From positions 131,501 to 195,500 of the forward strand of contig NC_134383.1 of the NCBI RefSeq assembly GCF_035582795.1: a stretch of 64,000 nt of DNA, read 5' to 3'. Made by a program: the position numbers and the translations under genes. Shown piece by piece: positions 9,711 to 21,843 of the stretch. The notes under the pieces are model-generated. The model was not told where the DNA came from and did no database searches. It worked only from the letters and a program-made list of their open reading frames with translations. How positions within the stretch are numbered: position 1 is the stretch's first letter; each line of letters starts with the position of its first letter. Source of the stretch: Mycteria americana (Eukaryota; Chordata; Aves; Ciconiiformes; Ciconiidae).

Positions 9711-12285
9711 TCTTCTCACGTATAGTGCTTGTAAGCAGTTGTCTGCAGGCGTGTCACTTTTACAAGGGAAATGCGTTAGAGCACGCTAAGAGGGTTGATC
9801 GCACCTTTCTGACAAGCAGTGCTGTTCGCACGTGGAGACCACAGGGCTCGTAAGAGCACCTTACTCAAGTTTCCCTTGACCAGTGCTGCAGAAGGCTCCA
9901 CGGTGTTCGGAGTCAGTCCAGACCTACGTTAGCTCCCTGCTTTACGGAGCCTCTTCCACCGACTGCAGCACCTCTTACTGCGGTTTTACAGCAGCTGCTG
10001 ACCTGAGTGGAGAGCCGCCCTTGCACCTGCATTCGGCTCAGCCAGTCTGGGAAGGCTTGGCTCCGAGCTGGCAGACCCTTCCCCAAAGAGCGGACATTGC
10101 TCCTCCTGCAGCTGACTGCAGCCAGCCTGCTGAATGGCAACGAGAAGAAAGCAAGAGGAACTCTCCTTCACCACAGAGGAAGCTGGGCTTTCCACTCAGC
10201 AAAATCCTCCCCGTCTCCCCGAGGTTTGCATGGCCGTCACATGCCTTGGCACAGAGTGGGCTTCCCCGCTAAGTGCTCACGCTGCCAGAGCCACCCCCCG
10301 GACGCTGCAGCCCTCAGGCAGACCTTCAGCCTCCCCCACGGGCTCTGCTCCTCCCGGGCCGCCGGGAAGGGGGACTGAGGGCCGAGGGGAGCTCCAAGGC
10401 GGCTGCTGCAGGGAGTAGGGAGGTGGCACGCAGGCAAGGCCATGTCACCACCATCCACAGCGCACGCTCATGCGACCCCAGCCCCGGCCTGTGCTCTGCA
10501 AACAAGGCTGGAGCGGACGACCCCGAGAAAGCCCTGGTCCCCACCGAAAGGGGACACAAAGACCCCCACAACAGCGTGCTGCTCTGCGTGTCCTATGGGG
10601 TGACCAAGTCTCCCAGGAGACAGAGCTGGGGTGTTTCAGCAGAGCATCCTGCCACACGCGAGCAGCGATCACGGGGCCGTGGCAGGCAGCGGAGCGTGCA
10701 CCAACGAGCGCGAGCCAGGGAACGCATGAATGAACGTGTGCCTGGGAGTGCTGCAGAGAAGGGGCTCTCCCCATGCCCTTGCACCCCTCCCAGCAGCTCT
10801 AGCACCCCCTGCCCCGCTGTGACTCACACACAGTTTCATTTTCCTTATCAAGAAGACGACCGACTGCCTCACCCCAGTCTCCCAGAACCAAACAGATGCT
10901 CAAGCACTTCAGCGTCTGTACTGCTGCCTGCCGCGTCTTCCTTGTTTTGAGCACAGGTGGCTCTGGACATACGACACCACGGCCACTAAGGCCCGTGGGC
11001 TTGGGTCCCGGGCAGCATGCCACGTGCACCACCCCGGCTCCGCGCACAGACGGCAGCACCACCGCTTTCTGAGTCCCCAGAACTGGTCTCTCGCCCCGCT
11101 GCCATCACAGCGCGCTCCGCATTTGCTCTGGCTCCCCACAAGCGCGTGGCAGCTACGGCACACGCAAGCTTTGCCGGGCCACAAGATGCCCAGAACAAAG
11201 GGGAACCGTGGGGCTCCAGGCACCAGCGGACAGCTTGGGCAGTGAGTCCCTGCTCTAGGTCACCTCTCTGCTCTGCAGTCCTGCCAGGGACTTGAGGTGC
11301 CCAGGGTGGCCCTGCCTGCCCTCCTCAGCCCCCGGCCCTGCGCGCGTCCCTCGACCTACCTGGGAGGACCGTCCTGTCCCACGTCCTGCGAAGGCAGTTC
11401 CCCAGTCCTGGCCCAGCTTCCAGTGCCCGTAAGCGGCAGGGCCCAGCCTGGCAGCAGGGGCACACACCAGTCTGTGCCGAGCACCGCTGTCCCAGCTCCC
11501 CCAAGGAGCTCACAGCCATCTCGCCAAGGGCAGGAGCTTCTCTTCTGACGGAGGAACACAGCAACCGCCTCACAGCCGCAGGAGATGGGACCCGCAGCAC
11601 TGGAAGATGCACTCGCAGCTGAGGTGGCGAGCCGCTCTCCCTCACCTGCCCCTGCCCGGGAGCCTGCAGCTCTCCTGCCAGGCACAAGTGGCTGGGAGCA
11701 GATGTGCGCAGGGACCGGCAGCAGGCAGGAGGGGAAAACGAGGCTGTTTGCCTCCTGACTGTTACTTGTTTGCAGAGGCTAGACAAGATGATCCATTTTA
11801 AGCCACGGGAGCTAGAGGATGGGCTGGCACGGCAGAGGGTGGGAGAGAACAGCCGGCACAGCCTGGACTTAGGCAGCAAAGCCCACGGTACGGTAACGAA
11901 CCGCTCCGAGCTGTGCGGTTGGGTCTCGTTCGATGCCGGGGAGCCAGCATGCAAGTGGCCGAGGAGGGCCAGATCGCCCACCCGGCACAGAGCGTGGCAG
12001 GCGCTAAACAGCTGGCCCTGCTATGAGACGGGGCCGCCTGAATTTCACAGGAAGAAAACGCCGACTGCAGCCAAGTCTCAGCATACATTAGGCACCGATG
12101 ACTCCTGCAACCCAGAAGAGCTCCTCTGCTGGCAAACAGAGCCCCCCTGCCGTAAGGTTTTTTTGGGGGACCAGCTGAGCCCCTCTGATCAGCCCCAGCC
12201 TGCTGCGGGTGACGCCGGCTGAGCACACCTGCCTGCAGCCCCGCAGAAAGTCACTTGCCACCCACCGAAGACAGGCACAGGGTCA
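9711..12285. other. Intergenic gap between convergent CXCR5 and BCL9L
   Basis: About 2.5 kb, GC-rich, between the inferred 3' ends of the two genes. Several open frames occur on both strands, as expected at this base composition. None shows a family signature, and no transposon or RNA gene was recognised. Confidence 0.5.
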
Positions 12286-12303
12286 GGTTTTGAAATTTGT
12301 CTT

Positions 12304-12309
12304 TTTAAT
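12304..12309 (-). terminator. Candidate BCL9L polyadenylation signal (ATTAAA)
   Basis: TTTAAT on the + strand reads ATTAAA on the - strand. The sequence beyond it on the - strand is T/GT-rich, and an AT-rich block lies just before it, as is common at 3' ends. I found no canonical AATAAA on the - strand between here and the stop codon. Moderate support only. Confidence 0.45.
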
Positions 12310-12410
12310 AAAAAGGCACCTATAAAACAGGTCAATACATTACAGGCAGCACAGATACCCAAAAACAAGCCTAAAAATTGTTTCAAATAAAAACCAATAA
12401 GATGTCTTCA

Positions 12411-12455
12411 CATATTGTATTTATATATTTATATTTATATATATATTTATATAAT
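12411..12455. repeat. AT-rich low-complexity block
   Basis: Irregular TATTTATA/TATATA units. In the BCL9L transcript this would be an AU-rich element about 110-150 bases before the proposed polyadenylation signal. Confidence 0.7.
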
Positions 12456-15405
12456 GGTACAAAATGACTGGGGAAGTTTCTCCATGGGATGACAGAGAAC
12501 AGGTCAGTCACCATTACCTCAACGTGAAAGCTAATTCCGAGTGTGTGATTATCTGACATACTGAAAGATGCTTTTTTGGAGCTGGAAAAACATGGCGAAG
12601 TCATGGCTAAAACATGGGCAAACCTTTTACTGTGGTTAGGTGGAGTCAGTACACAGAACTCAAGCTGAGAAGCCGAGCAATAAACTACAAGACACGAGAC
12701 TAGACACAGCTCACGGCAGTGGGCGACCGGCTGATGGCAAACTCTGCCCAGGTCTAACAAGGAGTGGCTGTTATTGAGCTTCCAGAGAAGCTGCTGCCAT
12801 ATTGCTGTTCACAGACGCGGTTGGGAGCAGCGCCCGGGGCAGAGGGGTGTTAGGTGGCACTTCATCTCCCCGTTGTCCAGCCATCGCAGCGGTAGGGGTA
12901 GGGCTGGCTCCAGGCTGGTGGGATTTTGCGGAAGAGCGCCGACTGCTGCTCCAAAGTCCCCAGCTCTGACCTAGCATCAGGATTTCCCTTTTGTACCCAG
13001 GGCTGCCGAGTCAAAAGGCTTCGCTTCTTACTCGTTTGTCACAGAAGGACAGGTCTTCCTCCTGCCGCCAGGCAGAAATAGCATCGCGCTGCCCTGTCCC
13101 TGCAAGCAGGCAGCGCTGACCTCCCCAGCGCTGCACGGCGGCGCGCCGCAGCTCTGGCTGGCCCAGGGACAACGCGCTGCCGACAGTGTGAGGACCGCTG
13201 GCCCTGGGCAACTTCTCACTCGGGCTGGGTGAAAGGGACAACGGGGAAGATACGGACACGTGGAGGTCTCAACCGGGCTAAAACAACAGCTGTCTACAGA
13301 CAAACAAAAAAACTTCCGTATAGAAAATATTATGGCTTCAGATTAACCAAGACTAGCTGGTGGGTGATGAGCAAGGTTTGGGGCTGGCATTGCTATTTGG
13401 ATGTTTATGAGAACCTACCAGCAGCCAACACCCCAAAGTGCAGCCAAGAGAAGCCGCAGCCTTTCAGGCAAGTCAAGCTTAGAAAGAGCTACATCTGTTC
13501 GAGCCACATCCTCCCACGTGAAACGCACGCTCTGAAAGGATGGAGAATCCAACCAGCTAACATGTCAGGTCCAAAGCACGCTTCGTTAGCCTGGGCTGAA
13601 GATTGTTCCTGTGCTCCAACTGCCAAGGCGGGGATGAGCACTTCCCGGGATCGTTCCTGTTTTGCCATCTCCGAAAATGCTGCTCGCTCACATCGTAAAC
13701 GACAAAACCACACAAAGCAGGAGACCAGAGCGAAATCCTTCCTCGAATCCGGACCCACGCTTCCCACCCAGCACTGCTCGCTACAAAACGCCCCAAGGCT
13801 TCAAGGTATTCCTAGCTGGACTTTGTGGCTCCATCTTCTCACAGACTGGATCAAGACAGCCGCCGGGTTGACGTTTCAGCACCCGCCGGCCTTTCCGAAC
13901 AGCTTGCAACATGATAAAAAGCGTTGCTGTTCGCTCGCTACTTGACAATCTCCCTTTCCGAAGGCCCTCTCCTCCCTGCAGTAGCAAGTAGGGAAAAGTG
14001 AGCTCTGTTACAAGAGAGGTAGTATGCTGAGTCTGGCTCTGCAGAGAGAATCCTCCAACTGGTGTTCCTCCGGCAATCGCGTGCCCCGAGTTCACCGTCG
14101 GATACCCATAGGGTACACCATGCTGGAACGCGGTCCCCGCAGAGGTCCAGAGATACTGCACTGTGTGCAGAAGTGCACGCGCGTCACCCCACAGTCCCCT
14201 CCGTGAACAAACACGGGAAAGACCATCAGTGCCACGTGCGGGAAGACCTTACGGAGTGGAGGATGGGGAGGGTGGAGCGAATCCAGAAAAGCCCGAACGG
14301 CACGCTTCCGCCAGCCTAGGAACGGAGGGGCCGTGACGCAACCTCGGCCTCTTCTGTCCAAAGCACAGGATGGCCGCGCCGCTGACACCGTCCAAGACAA
14401 CTCTTATACTGACGTGGAGTATCGCGTGCAGGGACAAGTCATCTTCAACGGCTGGACCTCTATCGTGCAGTAGGGCAGGGCTGCTGCCGGTAGCTCAGGG
14501 CGAGATGGAGCGAAGACTGCCTGTGAAACTCCGGAGGAGGAGGACCAACCAGCGTGAGGAAGACCTGGGAGAGCATTCACCGGCAGAGGTAGAGGGGGTG
14601 CGGCGCAGTCGCGGAGGGCGATGGATGGGTAAAGGACTGGTGTAGGAAGGCTGCAAAAGAGCGGGGTTCCCAGCTAGCCTCTCCCGGAAGCACAGGAACG
14701 CATCGCCTCACTCATCTCGGAGCCCATCTATCCCTACGCACCGCACCGCCCTCCCCACGGGGGACACAGCGTGAAGGGAAAAGAAGGGACTAGAGGCGAC
14801 ACGGCCGGTCGAGACCTTTGGGTCCAGCATGGTATCACCTGCGAAGCCCAGATCCTGGCTGCTTCTCCAGCCGAAGGGCCGGCATCCTCCCTGTCCCAGC
14901 CACAGCAGCTTCGCCGCGGAGCAGCGACAGCCGTATCCCATGAAGCTGCGGCCTCTGCCCCGCCGGATGAGCACTGCTCCGGCAACGTTTCGCCGGGGCC
15001 GCAGCTCTGACCTCCCCGACGGACAGTCCTCGGTCGTTGTTTGCGTTCGTGTACTCGGCACAGCCTCCACAGGGGCCTAAGATCTGCGTGAAACTATACA
15101 CCCCGCACATGCAAACCGTTCAGACGCGTGAACAACACAGGTTTGACACAGAGTCACTCTACAATGGGATCTCTCAATGCCCTGTGCACCCTGGGGGATC
15201 CTCCTGCCTCCCCCAAGGAGAGTTTTCAATCCTTGTACACTGTTGCCTTTAGCATGTTTTTCGTTTCTGTTTTTGTAAAACATGTTTTGAGGCTTCTATT
15301 AAAACACAGAAATACAGAACAATTAAAAACCAGCACAAGTTTTGCCTTTCCCAGCGACCTATTTACAGCTAGTTCCAAAAACCCTCTTGCACATTTTGGT
15401 TGCTT

Positions 15406-15422
15406 AAAAAGAAAAAAAAAAA

Positions 15423-15454
<32 letters not shown>

Positions 15455-15495
15455 AAAAGGAGGAAAGAGAGAGAGATAAAAAAGGGAAAGAAAAA
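15406..15495. repeat. A-rich/purine tract (poly-U/pyrimidine in the BCL9L mRNA)
   Basis: About 90 bases of almost pure A with scattered G, then GA repeats. On the transcribed strand it is a long U-rich pyrimidine tract about 330-420 bases after the BCL9L stop. No transposon body is attached, so it is not evidently a retrotransposon tail. Confidence 0.85.
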
Positions 15496-15821
15496 CACTT
15501 GACGGAGGAAAACCATAAATGAAAACTTTACAAACTGCCACAGGGTCTGGACGTCCCTGGTCACCACGCAGGGTTCAAAGTAACAGCCCCACTCCCAGCC
15601 CCTCCACCCTCCCCTTCCCCGAAAAAGAAAGGAAAAAGAAACCCAATTCACATCAAGTTTACTGCACATCTGGTTTTCTGTGTAGAGGCGAATCCGATAT
15701 GAAAAGCATCCCACGTGGCGTCCTCCACCGGCGTTGGCCCCCAACCCGCCCTCCAAGAAAGGCTGAGAAATGTCCGTACAGGCAGCCCCGACCCCTCCCC
15801 GCCCCTGAGCGCCAGCCGGGG

Positions 15822-16981
15822 TTAGAAAGGCAGGTTCGCCATGTTCCCAGGCCCGGGGATGTAACTCATCTGGCTGTCCAGGGAGACACTCCTCTGCCTC
15901 ATCTGGTGCGTGACCATGAGGTTCTGCTGAGGCGGGGGCCCCATGAGAGAGCCCTGAGGTGACATCATGTGTCCTGTCTGAGCGTACATCTCCCCCGACA
16001 CAGACATGCTCCTCTGCTTGGCCTGCATCAGCATGAAATTCTGCTGGGCCATCAGGCTCTGCTGCGGAGACATCATGCCCTGGTGCATGCTGTTGCCCAT
16101 CATGCCTTGCTGGGGCGGTATGCCTGTCCTGCCCAGCATGGGCACTTGTCCGGGATGGCACATGGGCATGCCGAGTCCCCTCTGCACGCCCTGCTGCCCG
16201 GGGAGGCTGGGGGCATTCATACCTGGCCGCACCGGGGGCTGGTCAGCCATCATGTTCTGCAGGTTCATGAGGTGGAGGTTGGAAGGCTGCGATTTGGGCG
16301 CTTGGCTGTCGCTCTTGGGGAAATACTGCAAGGTGCTGCTTGGCTTCTCTGACGGGATGATCCTGGACAGGTCAAACTCGGGGATACCCGTGGGCGTGGG
16401 GCGGATGACCTCGCTGAGCTCGGGGTCGTTCAGCACCGACGCCACCCCCGGAAGCACGGGCGGGTAGGGCTCGCCGATCCGAGGAGGGATGTTCTTGCCC
16501 ATCATGTGCTGCTGAGGGGGCATCTGGCTGGGCTGCTGGGAGGGAAGGTCCTCAGGCGGCAAGGGCATCCCCGGCGGGTAATGCTGCTGCATGCCAGGGC
16601 CGCCTCCCCCACCAGGGGCCATGGGCATGCCTCCGGCGGGAGACGGCATGGCGTTGTGGGGCTGCTGCATGCGGGGGAACACGAGCTGGTTGGAAGGAAT
16701 CATCTGCGAACTGTTGGGCACGGGGCCGCACTGCTGGTTCAAGGAGTCCTGGGGCCCCGGGGGCAGCATCATGGGGTTCTGGGGGGGCACGCCCGCCCCT
16801 GGCGCACTCGGGTGCATAGGAATGTTGGAGCCCAGAGGGTTCGGGGAGGACATCATGGAAGTGGGGGGCGGTTCGTGGGAGAGGGGTTGCTGACCAGGCA
16901 GGTTCATTCCCATGGGGCTCTGAGAGGATCCAGGCCCCACGGAGTTCAAGTGCAGTTGATTCGTCTGATTCCCCGTCACGC
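15822..16981 (-). CDS. BCL9L: BCL9L coding exon 7 (C-terminus)
   Basis: Last coding exon, residues 1,126-1,510 of the joined protein, ending MANLPF followed by TAA, which is the BCL9L C-terminus. It carries one of the blocks shared between BCL9 and BCL9L, about residues 1,304-1,349 (VASVLNDPELSEVIRP, then TGIPEFDLSRIIPSEKP and LQYFP). Around it is Met/Pro/Gln-rich low-complexity sequence typical of the C-terminal transactivation region. The acceptor has a strong T/C tract and AG at 16,983-16,982. The first two bases (GC) complete a glycine codon begun in exon 6. The Val at 16,979 (GTG) is internal, not a start. Confidence 0.96.
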
Positions 16982-18281
16982 CTAAGGAGAGGAAAAAAGA
17001 GAGATGAGTTTACTCTGCCCGCAGACCGCTCCGGGCTGCAAAATCCACACCCTGGAAGCCTGCCGAGCACTCCTGCTCAGAAAGCCCTGAGCGCGGAGCG
17101 CGATGCCCAGTAAGCGGCCGCGAGACGGGCTTGCAAAGCACCGACGCCAGGAAAAAGCGCCCCAGGCTCCAGCTCCCCAAGCCCACCAGCAGCAGAGAGC
17201 TATTCCAGCTTCATCCAGTGCCACGCTGGATTTGTAGTTCCTTACAGCCCACTGATTTCAGAGTCCCGGCTGGCTCTGGGTGTTGGGACAGCCCTACACC
17301 ACGATCTCAGCAGGGCTCTCAGCTGCCTGGAAGGCACCGAGGAGTGACCCTTCACCGCTGCCTGCCTGCAGGGTTAGCCACCCGGCAAGCTCCTGTGACC
17401 ACACGGCCTCAGGGGGCGAGGAGAAAAAAAGCAGAAGAGTCGGCAGCCCAACGCAGGTGCTGTGCGGGAGGGGAGGACTGTGCTCATCGGTACAGCAGAG
17501 CGAGCAGTGCCTGTGGAGGGGTTCGGGTTAGGAGTGAGCCAATGCATTTGCATGCCTGCGGTCAACCTAAGTGACTACTCTGCAGTGAAAGAGTCAAAAA
17601 GTTGATTTTTCATTTTGAAAACTGCCAAAAATATTTAGCAGACACCTTTAAACCCCTAAATCAAGTGGTACAGCGTGCTGGAATTCCCCTTCAGGCTGGT
17701 CACCAAGTGACGAAAAACACTCATTTGCCTAGCTGTCCTCACCCCTGCCACCAGCTAGCGGAGCGTATCTGGCTGTTGCCTGCTGAAATCAGAACTATGC
17801 TACGACACAGCCTGGCCTGCACAGGCACCTGGGCTCCACTCAGAACACCAGACTCCCAAACCCTGTTCAGAGCGTCCCTGTCCCGCTGCACGAGAACACA
17901 AGGGCTCCAAGCAGCAGACCTCTCCCCGCAAGTCCTGGGCCTGAGGTAACTCCAGGAGCCGTGAAAATCCAGGGCCAACGCGTCCGCACGGGGTCAAGGT
18001 AGTTCCGAAAACTTCCAGAGCTCGTGGAAGAAGGGTGCCTCAAATGCCAGACTGGCTCGTGTCCTTCCAGACAGCACACCCAAGCCAAAAGCTGGCGGAC
18101 AGCCTGGGCACAGGGTGGAGAAGCGAGCAGGCTATTACGAACGAGGGCAAATTTAAGCTATTTGATGTGGCAGTCAGTGGGAGAACGCAGTTTCTAATGC
18201 CTCCTCCACCTGGTGCCTCAGGCCTGCTGGCAGCCACAAGACGGTCCAACCCCTCGCAAGCCCAGCCCCAGAAGTATGTAC
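16982..18281 (-). other. BCL9L intron 6
   Basis: 1.3 kb between donor GTACAT and a strong polypyrimidine acceptor. No additional exon or repeat recognised. Confidence 0.8.
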
Positions 18282-18542
18282 CTGACATGCTGCCAGGCGG
18301 GAGCATAGGCCTGTCCGGCAGCAGCTCGTCATCAGAGGTGGCGATGGTTTTGATGGCATTGTGGTAAAGCGGTGTGGAGCTGGGCATAGCATACTTGGAC
18401 ATCTGGGACATCATCAGCGAGAGGGGGTTCTGGGATGGGGATGGATCTGGAGAGGAAGTAAAAGGCATGTTGGGATTCATGGTGCCAGAGGTGTTGCTGG
18501 CTGGTGCGGAAGAGCTGCTCCGGGGCCCGGAAGGGAGGGAAC
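18282..18542 (-). CDS. BCL9L: BCL9L coding exon 6
   Basis: Residues 1,039-1,124. It holds the conserved BCL9-family C-terminal segment, about residues 1,075-1,110 (SQNPLSLMMSQMSKYAMP, then STPLYHNAIKTIATSDDE), implicated in transactivation. The exon is 261 nt, a multiple of three, with phase 1 at both ends, so skipping it would keep the frame. The acceptor is CTTGCTTGCAG; the donor is TCAG|GTACAT, with C at +4 and A at +5. Confidence 0.95.
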
Positions 18543-19027
18543 CTGCAAGCAAGAGAGAGACCAGCTTAGTACCGCCCGCACGCCGTGGCTTGCTCCCGTC
18601 AGACAGCAACCCCGTCCCCTCCTTCTGACAGCAGTGACCAGAGGAGGCTGCAAAACGCAGAGCTGGCACAGACCAGCATCCTCCGGACTCTCAGGGGGCT
18701 CATGCGGAGACCCTGCTCCAGAACGGTGATGGACTTCCACTTCAAACTGCCCCCGACTGCCCAGCACAGACACATCTGTTGCTGCCTGTATCACAGAGCG
18801 TGAGCCGGGGTTGAAGTAAAAGCTGCTCCGTTTGCCCTGCCAGGCACCTGAAAAGGCCCTGTTCGGACTCCTGGGAAAAAAGACCCGCTCCACGAGCCGT
18901 AAGGGCGCGCACAGGCACGAGCGTCTCCCTGCTCCTGTGAGAGCACGCGGGCTGGAGAGAAACACCGTCCACACGCTCACCAAAACCGAGCACGCGCGCG
19001 CGCTGGCACACAAGATACCCGGCGTAC
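18543..19027 (-). other. BCL9L intron 5
   Basis: 485 nt, with donor GTACGC after CAGG. Unusually, it has no stop codon in the reading frame that continues from exon 5 (see findings). Confidence 0.8.
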
Positions 19028-21419
19028 CCTGATCCAGTCCTCCCATGGAAGCAGACGAGTTCATGCTGAGAGTCTGCTTGCTCTGGTTGACTCCTGGGCT
19101 GGGCATGGTGGCTTTGGGAGACGGCACCCAACCAGGGGAAGGAACAGCCATAGAAGGGGACTTCAGGCGGCTTGGCGAGCCAGTTGGAGACCGGACGTTA
19201 AGCGAGGAGCTCATCACCTGGGGGGATTTGAGGGGTCCAGACTGGTTTGAAGGTGGCATGCTGACCATCTGCGAGGGCGTCTGTGGGGACTTGAGGTTGG
19301 CAGAGGGAGAGGTGACCAGTGGCGAGTGCACCTGGCTGAGGGTGGGAGACTTGAGGTGTCCCATGCTGGGGGAGTTCATCTGGCTGATGTTGATGGTGAG
19401 GTCAGAGGGCCGGCGGCCCAGCCCCCGGGAAGGGGCCGGGTGCATGTTGGCCAGGTTGCCCCCTTGCGTGGGGGTGGGATTGGAGGCCGGGGGCAGAGGG
19501 ATGTGGCTGAGCCTGGTGGTGCCACCGATGCTCCCAACGGGCATGGTGCCCTGCTCAGGGCTGAACATGTCCGAGCTGCTGCCCATCTCCTGGGGCAGGT
19601 TGGGGTAAGGCGCCTGCCCGCTCGAGAAGCCTTGCTGGCCTTGGTTGGGGAACTGGGAGGGAATCATCATTTTCTGGGGTCCCCCCAGCATTGCACTGCC
19701 ATTGCCATTCTGAGCCCTCGCCCTGGCCAGCTCCTCAGGGCTCATGCCCTGGTGGGCCATCATATCGGGGCCCCTCATCTTCTGCGACATCATCATCTGC
19801 TGCTGTGGGGTCATCTGGACATTGAGGTTCATGTTCATGTTCATGTTGACATTCATGTTCATGTTGAGGTTGCCGGGGCCCATGGGTGCATCCATGTCCC
19901 GAAGGCCCGACTGACTCATAGGGGGGCTCAGCATCCCCCGAGTGCCTGCAAAATCCATTCCCATCGGGGCACTGCTCAGGCTGTCCCCCGTTATCTGCCC
20001 AGCAAACATGGATGGATCCATCTGCCTGTGAGCCTGTATCATCCTCTCCATTTCCATGCCCTGGCTCATGGAGCTGCCGGACATCCCCATGGGCCTCTGC
20101 ATTGCCACTGGGCGTTTCTCCATCAGCTGATGCCGCAGGATCTCCTCCCGGGCACGGGGATTGATGAACCTTTCGGGGTCCCCTTGCCCTGATGGGTAGG
20201 GCAAGGTGCCTTGCGGAAAGTTCCCGGGGCCTCCCATAGGAGGCATATCGTCGCTCCATCCCAGGCCGGGCCTGACCGGCCTCTGCATGGCGTTCATGGG
20301 CCCAAGAGCATCCAAGGGCATGTTCTGCATCCCTCCAAAGCCAGAGACTCTCTGCATTTGATTCCCAGGGAACCGTGGCCCTGCAAAGGGTGGCCCTCCC
20401 CGCAGCTGCATGGGGTCCTGCACATCTATGGGTCCCCGCAGCTGGCTGCCCATCCCCGGCGGCCACTGCTCTCCAGGCTTGCTGTGGTAGGGCGGCGGGG
20501 GCCCACGCATCATCATGCTCCCCATCGACTGCGGGATCATGATCTCCTGCATGGGCCGGCCATGGATGCTGATCTGCTCCTCTTTCCGTCGCTTTTCCTC
20601 GTAGTACTCTTCCTGCAACTTCCTCCAGGCCACTTGCTCCGGTGTCAGGCTGTCCTGGTTCAGCCGCTGCATCATCATGTTCATCTGCTGCCCCATGTCA
20701 GTGCCTGGGTGGTGGGGCACCTCGTGTTCCAGACTGGGCCCACCAAGGCTCTGGGTCTGGGAGATCATGGACTGCAGAGGCTCTTCATACTTCTTCATGC
20801 TGGCGGGGGGCGCAGGGGGCTGGGCAGGGGCTGCCTGCGGCTGAGGGGCAGTCCCGCCCTCACCCGCGTTTTGGCTGGACTTCATGAAGGGCTCGGCCTC
20901 CCCGCTGCGCAGCAGCAGACGCTCAATGTCCCGCAGGGTCTGCAGAGAGCGCTCTCGGTGCTCCAGCTGCTCCTTCGAGAGCCCTTCCGAGTTCATGGGG
21001 TTCCTGGGGCCCAGGCCTGCCTGCCCGTTCCCCGGCATCCCTGGGCCCGGGCCCTCCCCGAGGAGGCTGGAGCTGGACGTGGCGGAGGAGTCCACTTGCC
21101 CAGGCTGCATAGTGTTGGCAGACGCGGTGGGCGTATTTGGGTGGTTACTTCCAGGCTGGTTGCTGCCGCTGTTGTTCCCCAAAGAGTTGGGAGTCAGATC
21201 TCTCCGGACATCTTCACTCGTCCCTTCCTGGGGCAGGCTGCTGGGCGCAGGCAAAGGTGTTTGACTGATGGTCTGAGGCGGAGGCGGAGGCTGCGGCGGG
21301 GGAGGCTGCGGCTGCGGCTGACTCGCCTGAGGTGCCGGTGGCTGGGACTGTGGAGTGTTGGCAGCAGGAGGGTTAATCGGAAGCGGCTCAGCAACCCCCA
21401 GCACTTTAGGAGCTGGCGC
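19028..21419 (-). CDS. BCL9L: BCL9L coding exon 5 (large central exon with HD2 and HD3)
   Basis: Residues 241-1,037, more than half the protein. Order of parts: a Pro/Gln-rich stretch (about 260-300); the beta-catenin-binding HD2 helix at about 387-410 (LSKEQLEHRERSLQTLRDIE); the third homology block at about 497-522 (SLTPEQVAWRKLQEEYYEEK); Met/Pro/Gly-rich low complexity; an Asn-Met/Asn-Leu alternating stretch near 757-776; and Ser/Pro-rich repeats (HLKSPTLSQVHSPLVTSPS, NLKSPQTPSQM). In BCL9 proteins HD2 binds the first armadillo repeats of beta-catenin. The acceptor at 21,420 follows TTTCTCTGCC and starts in phase 0 with APAPKVLG. Long open frames on the opposite strand, at 19,326-20,192 and 20,211-21,446, are shadows of this exon. 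Confidence 0.97.
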
Positions 21420-21843
21420 CTGGCAGAGAAAAGGAAAAAAACATGAGCAGGAAAAACCCTGGGCAGGTATTCTTCCCTGCACCCTGCAGGAGACCCCTCT
21501 GTCCCAAAAACATGCCCCGTGGCAGTTCACCTTCATTTCTTGTGGGGAAGAAGCAGGCCCTATTACACGCCCTGGAAACGCATGATCCGTTGTTCTCTGC
21601 CCACATGGCTGTGGGGCCACATACCGTACCCCATCCCAAACTTTTCACAGCTGACAGCAGCCAGGACTCACTCCAAAGAGGTTCCACGGCAAAGCAGCTT
21701 CCCACCCCACTGAAAGGGCGTTCTGTCAACCCCTTTCCACCACAGCTGAGCCAAGAGCTGGGGGAGAACGGCCACGTCAGAAGGGAAGGGTCAGCAGTCG
21801 GCAGCACGTGCCGACAGAAGCATGTGGTTCATAGCTGGTATAC
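21420..21843 (-). other. BCL9L intron 4
   Basis: 424-nt intron with donor GTATAC and acceptor TTTCTCTGCCAG. No other feature seen. Confidence 0.85.

Larger units (their letters stand above)
12310..15821 (-). other. Probable 3' UTR of BCL9L
   Basis: About 3.5 kb between the stop codon and the ATTAAA signal, with no recognised exon on either strand. Mammalian BCL9L also has a multi-kilobase 3' UTR. It contains a polypyrimidine tract on the transcribed strand (15,406-15,495) and an AU-rich element near the end (12,411-12,455). The extent is inferred. Confidence 0.5.

Noticed and set aside
15226-16161. - strand open frame of 311 codons across the BCL9L stop region
   Set aside because: It is an alternative frame of exon 7 that runs into the U-rich 3' UTR (poly-Phe). 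The real frame ends at 15,822 with the conserved BCL9L C-terminus.
19326-21446. Two long + strand open frames (288 and 411 codons) opposite BCL9L exon 5
   Set aside because: They lie antisense to a clearly conserved coding exon. Their His/Arg/Gly-rich composition mirrors its Met/Pro/Gln codons, and there is no start context or family match.
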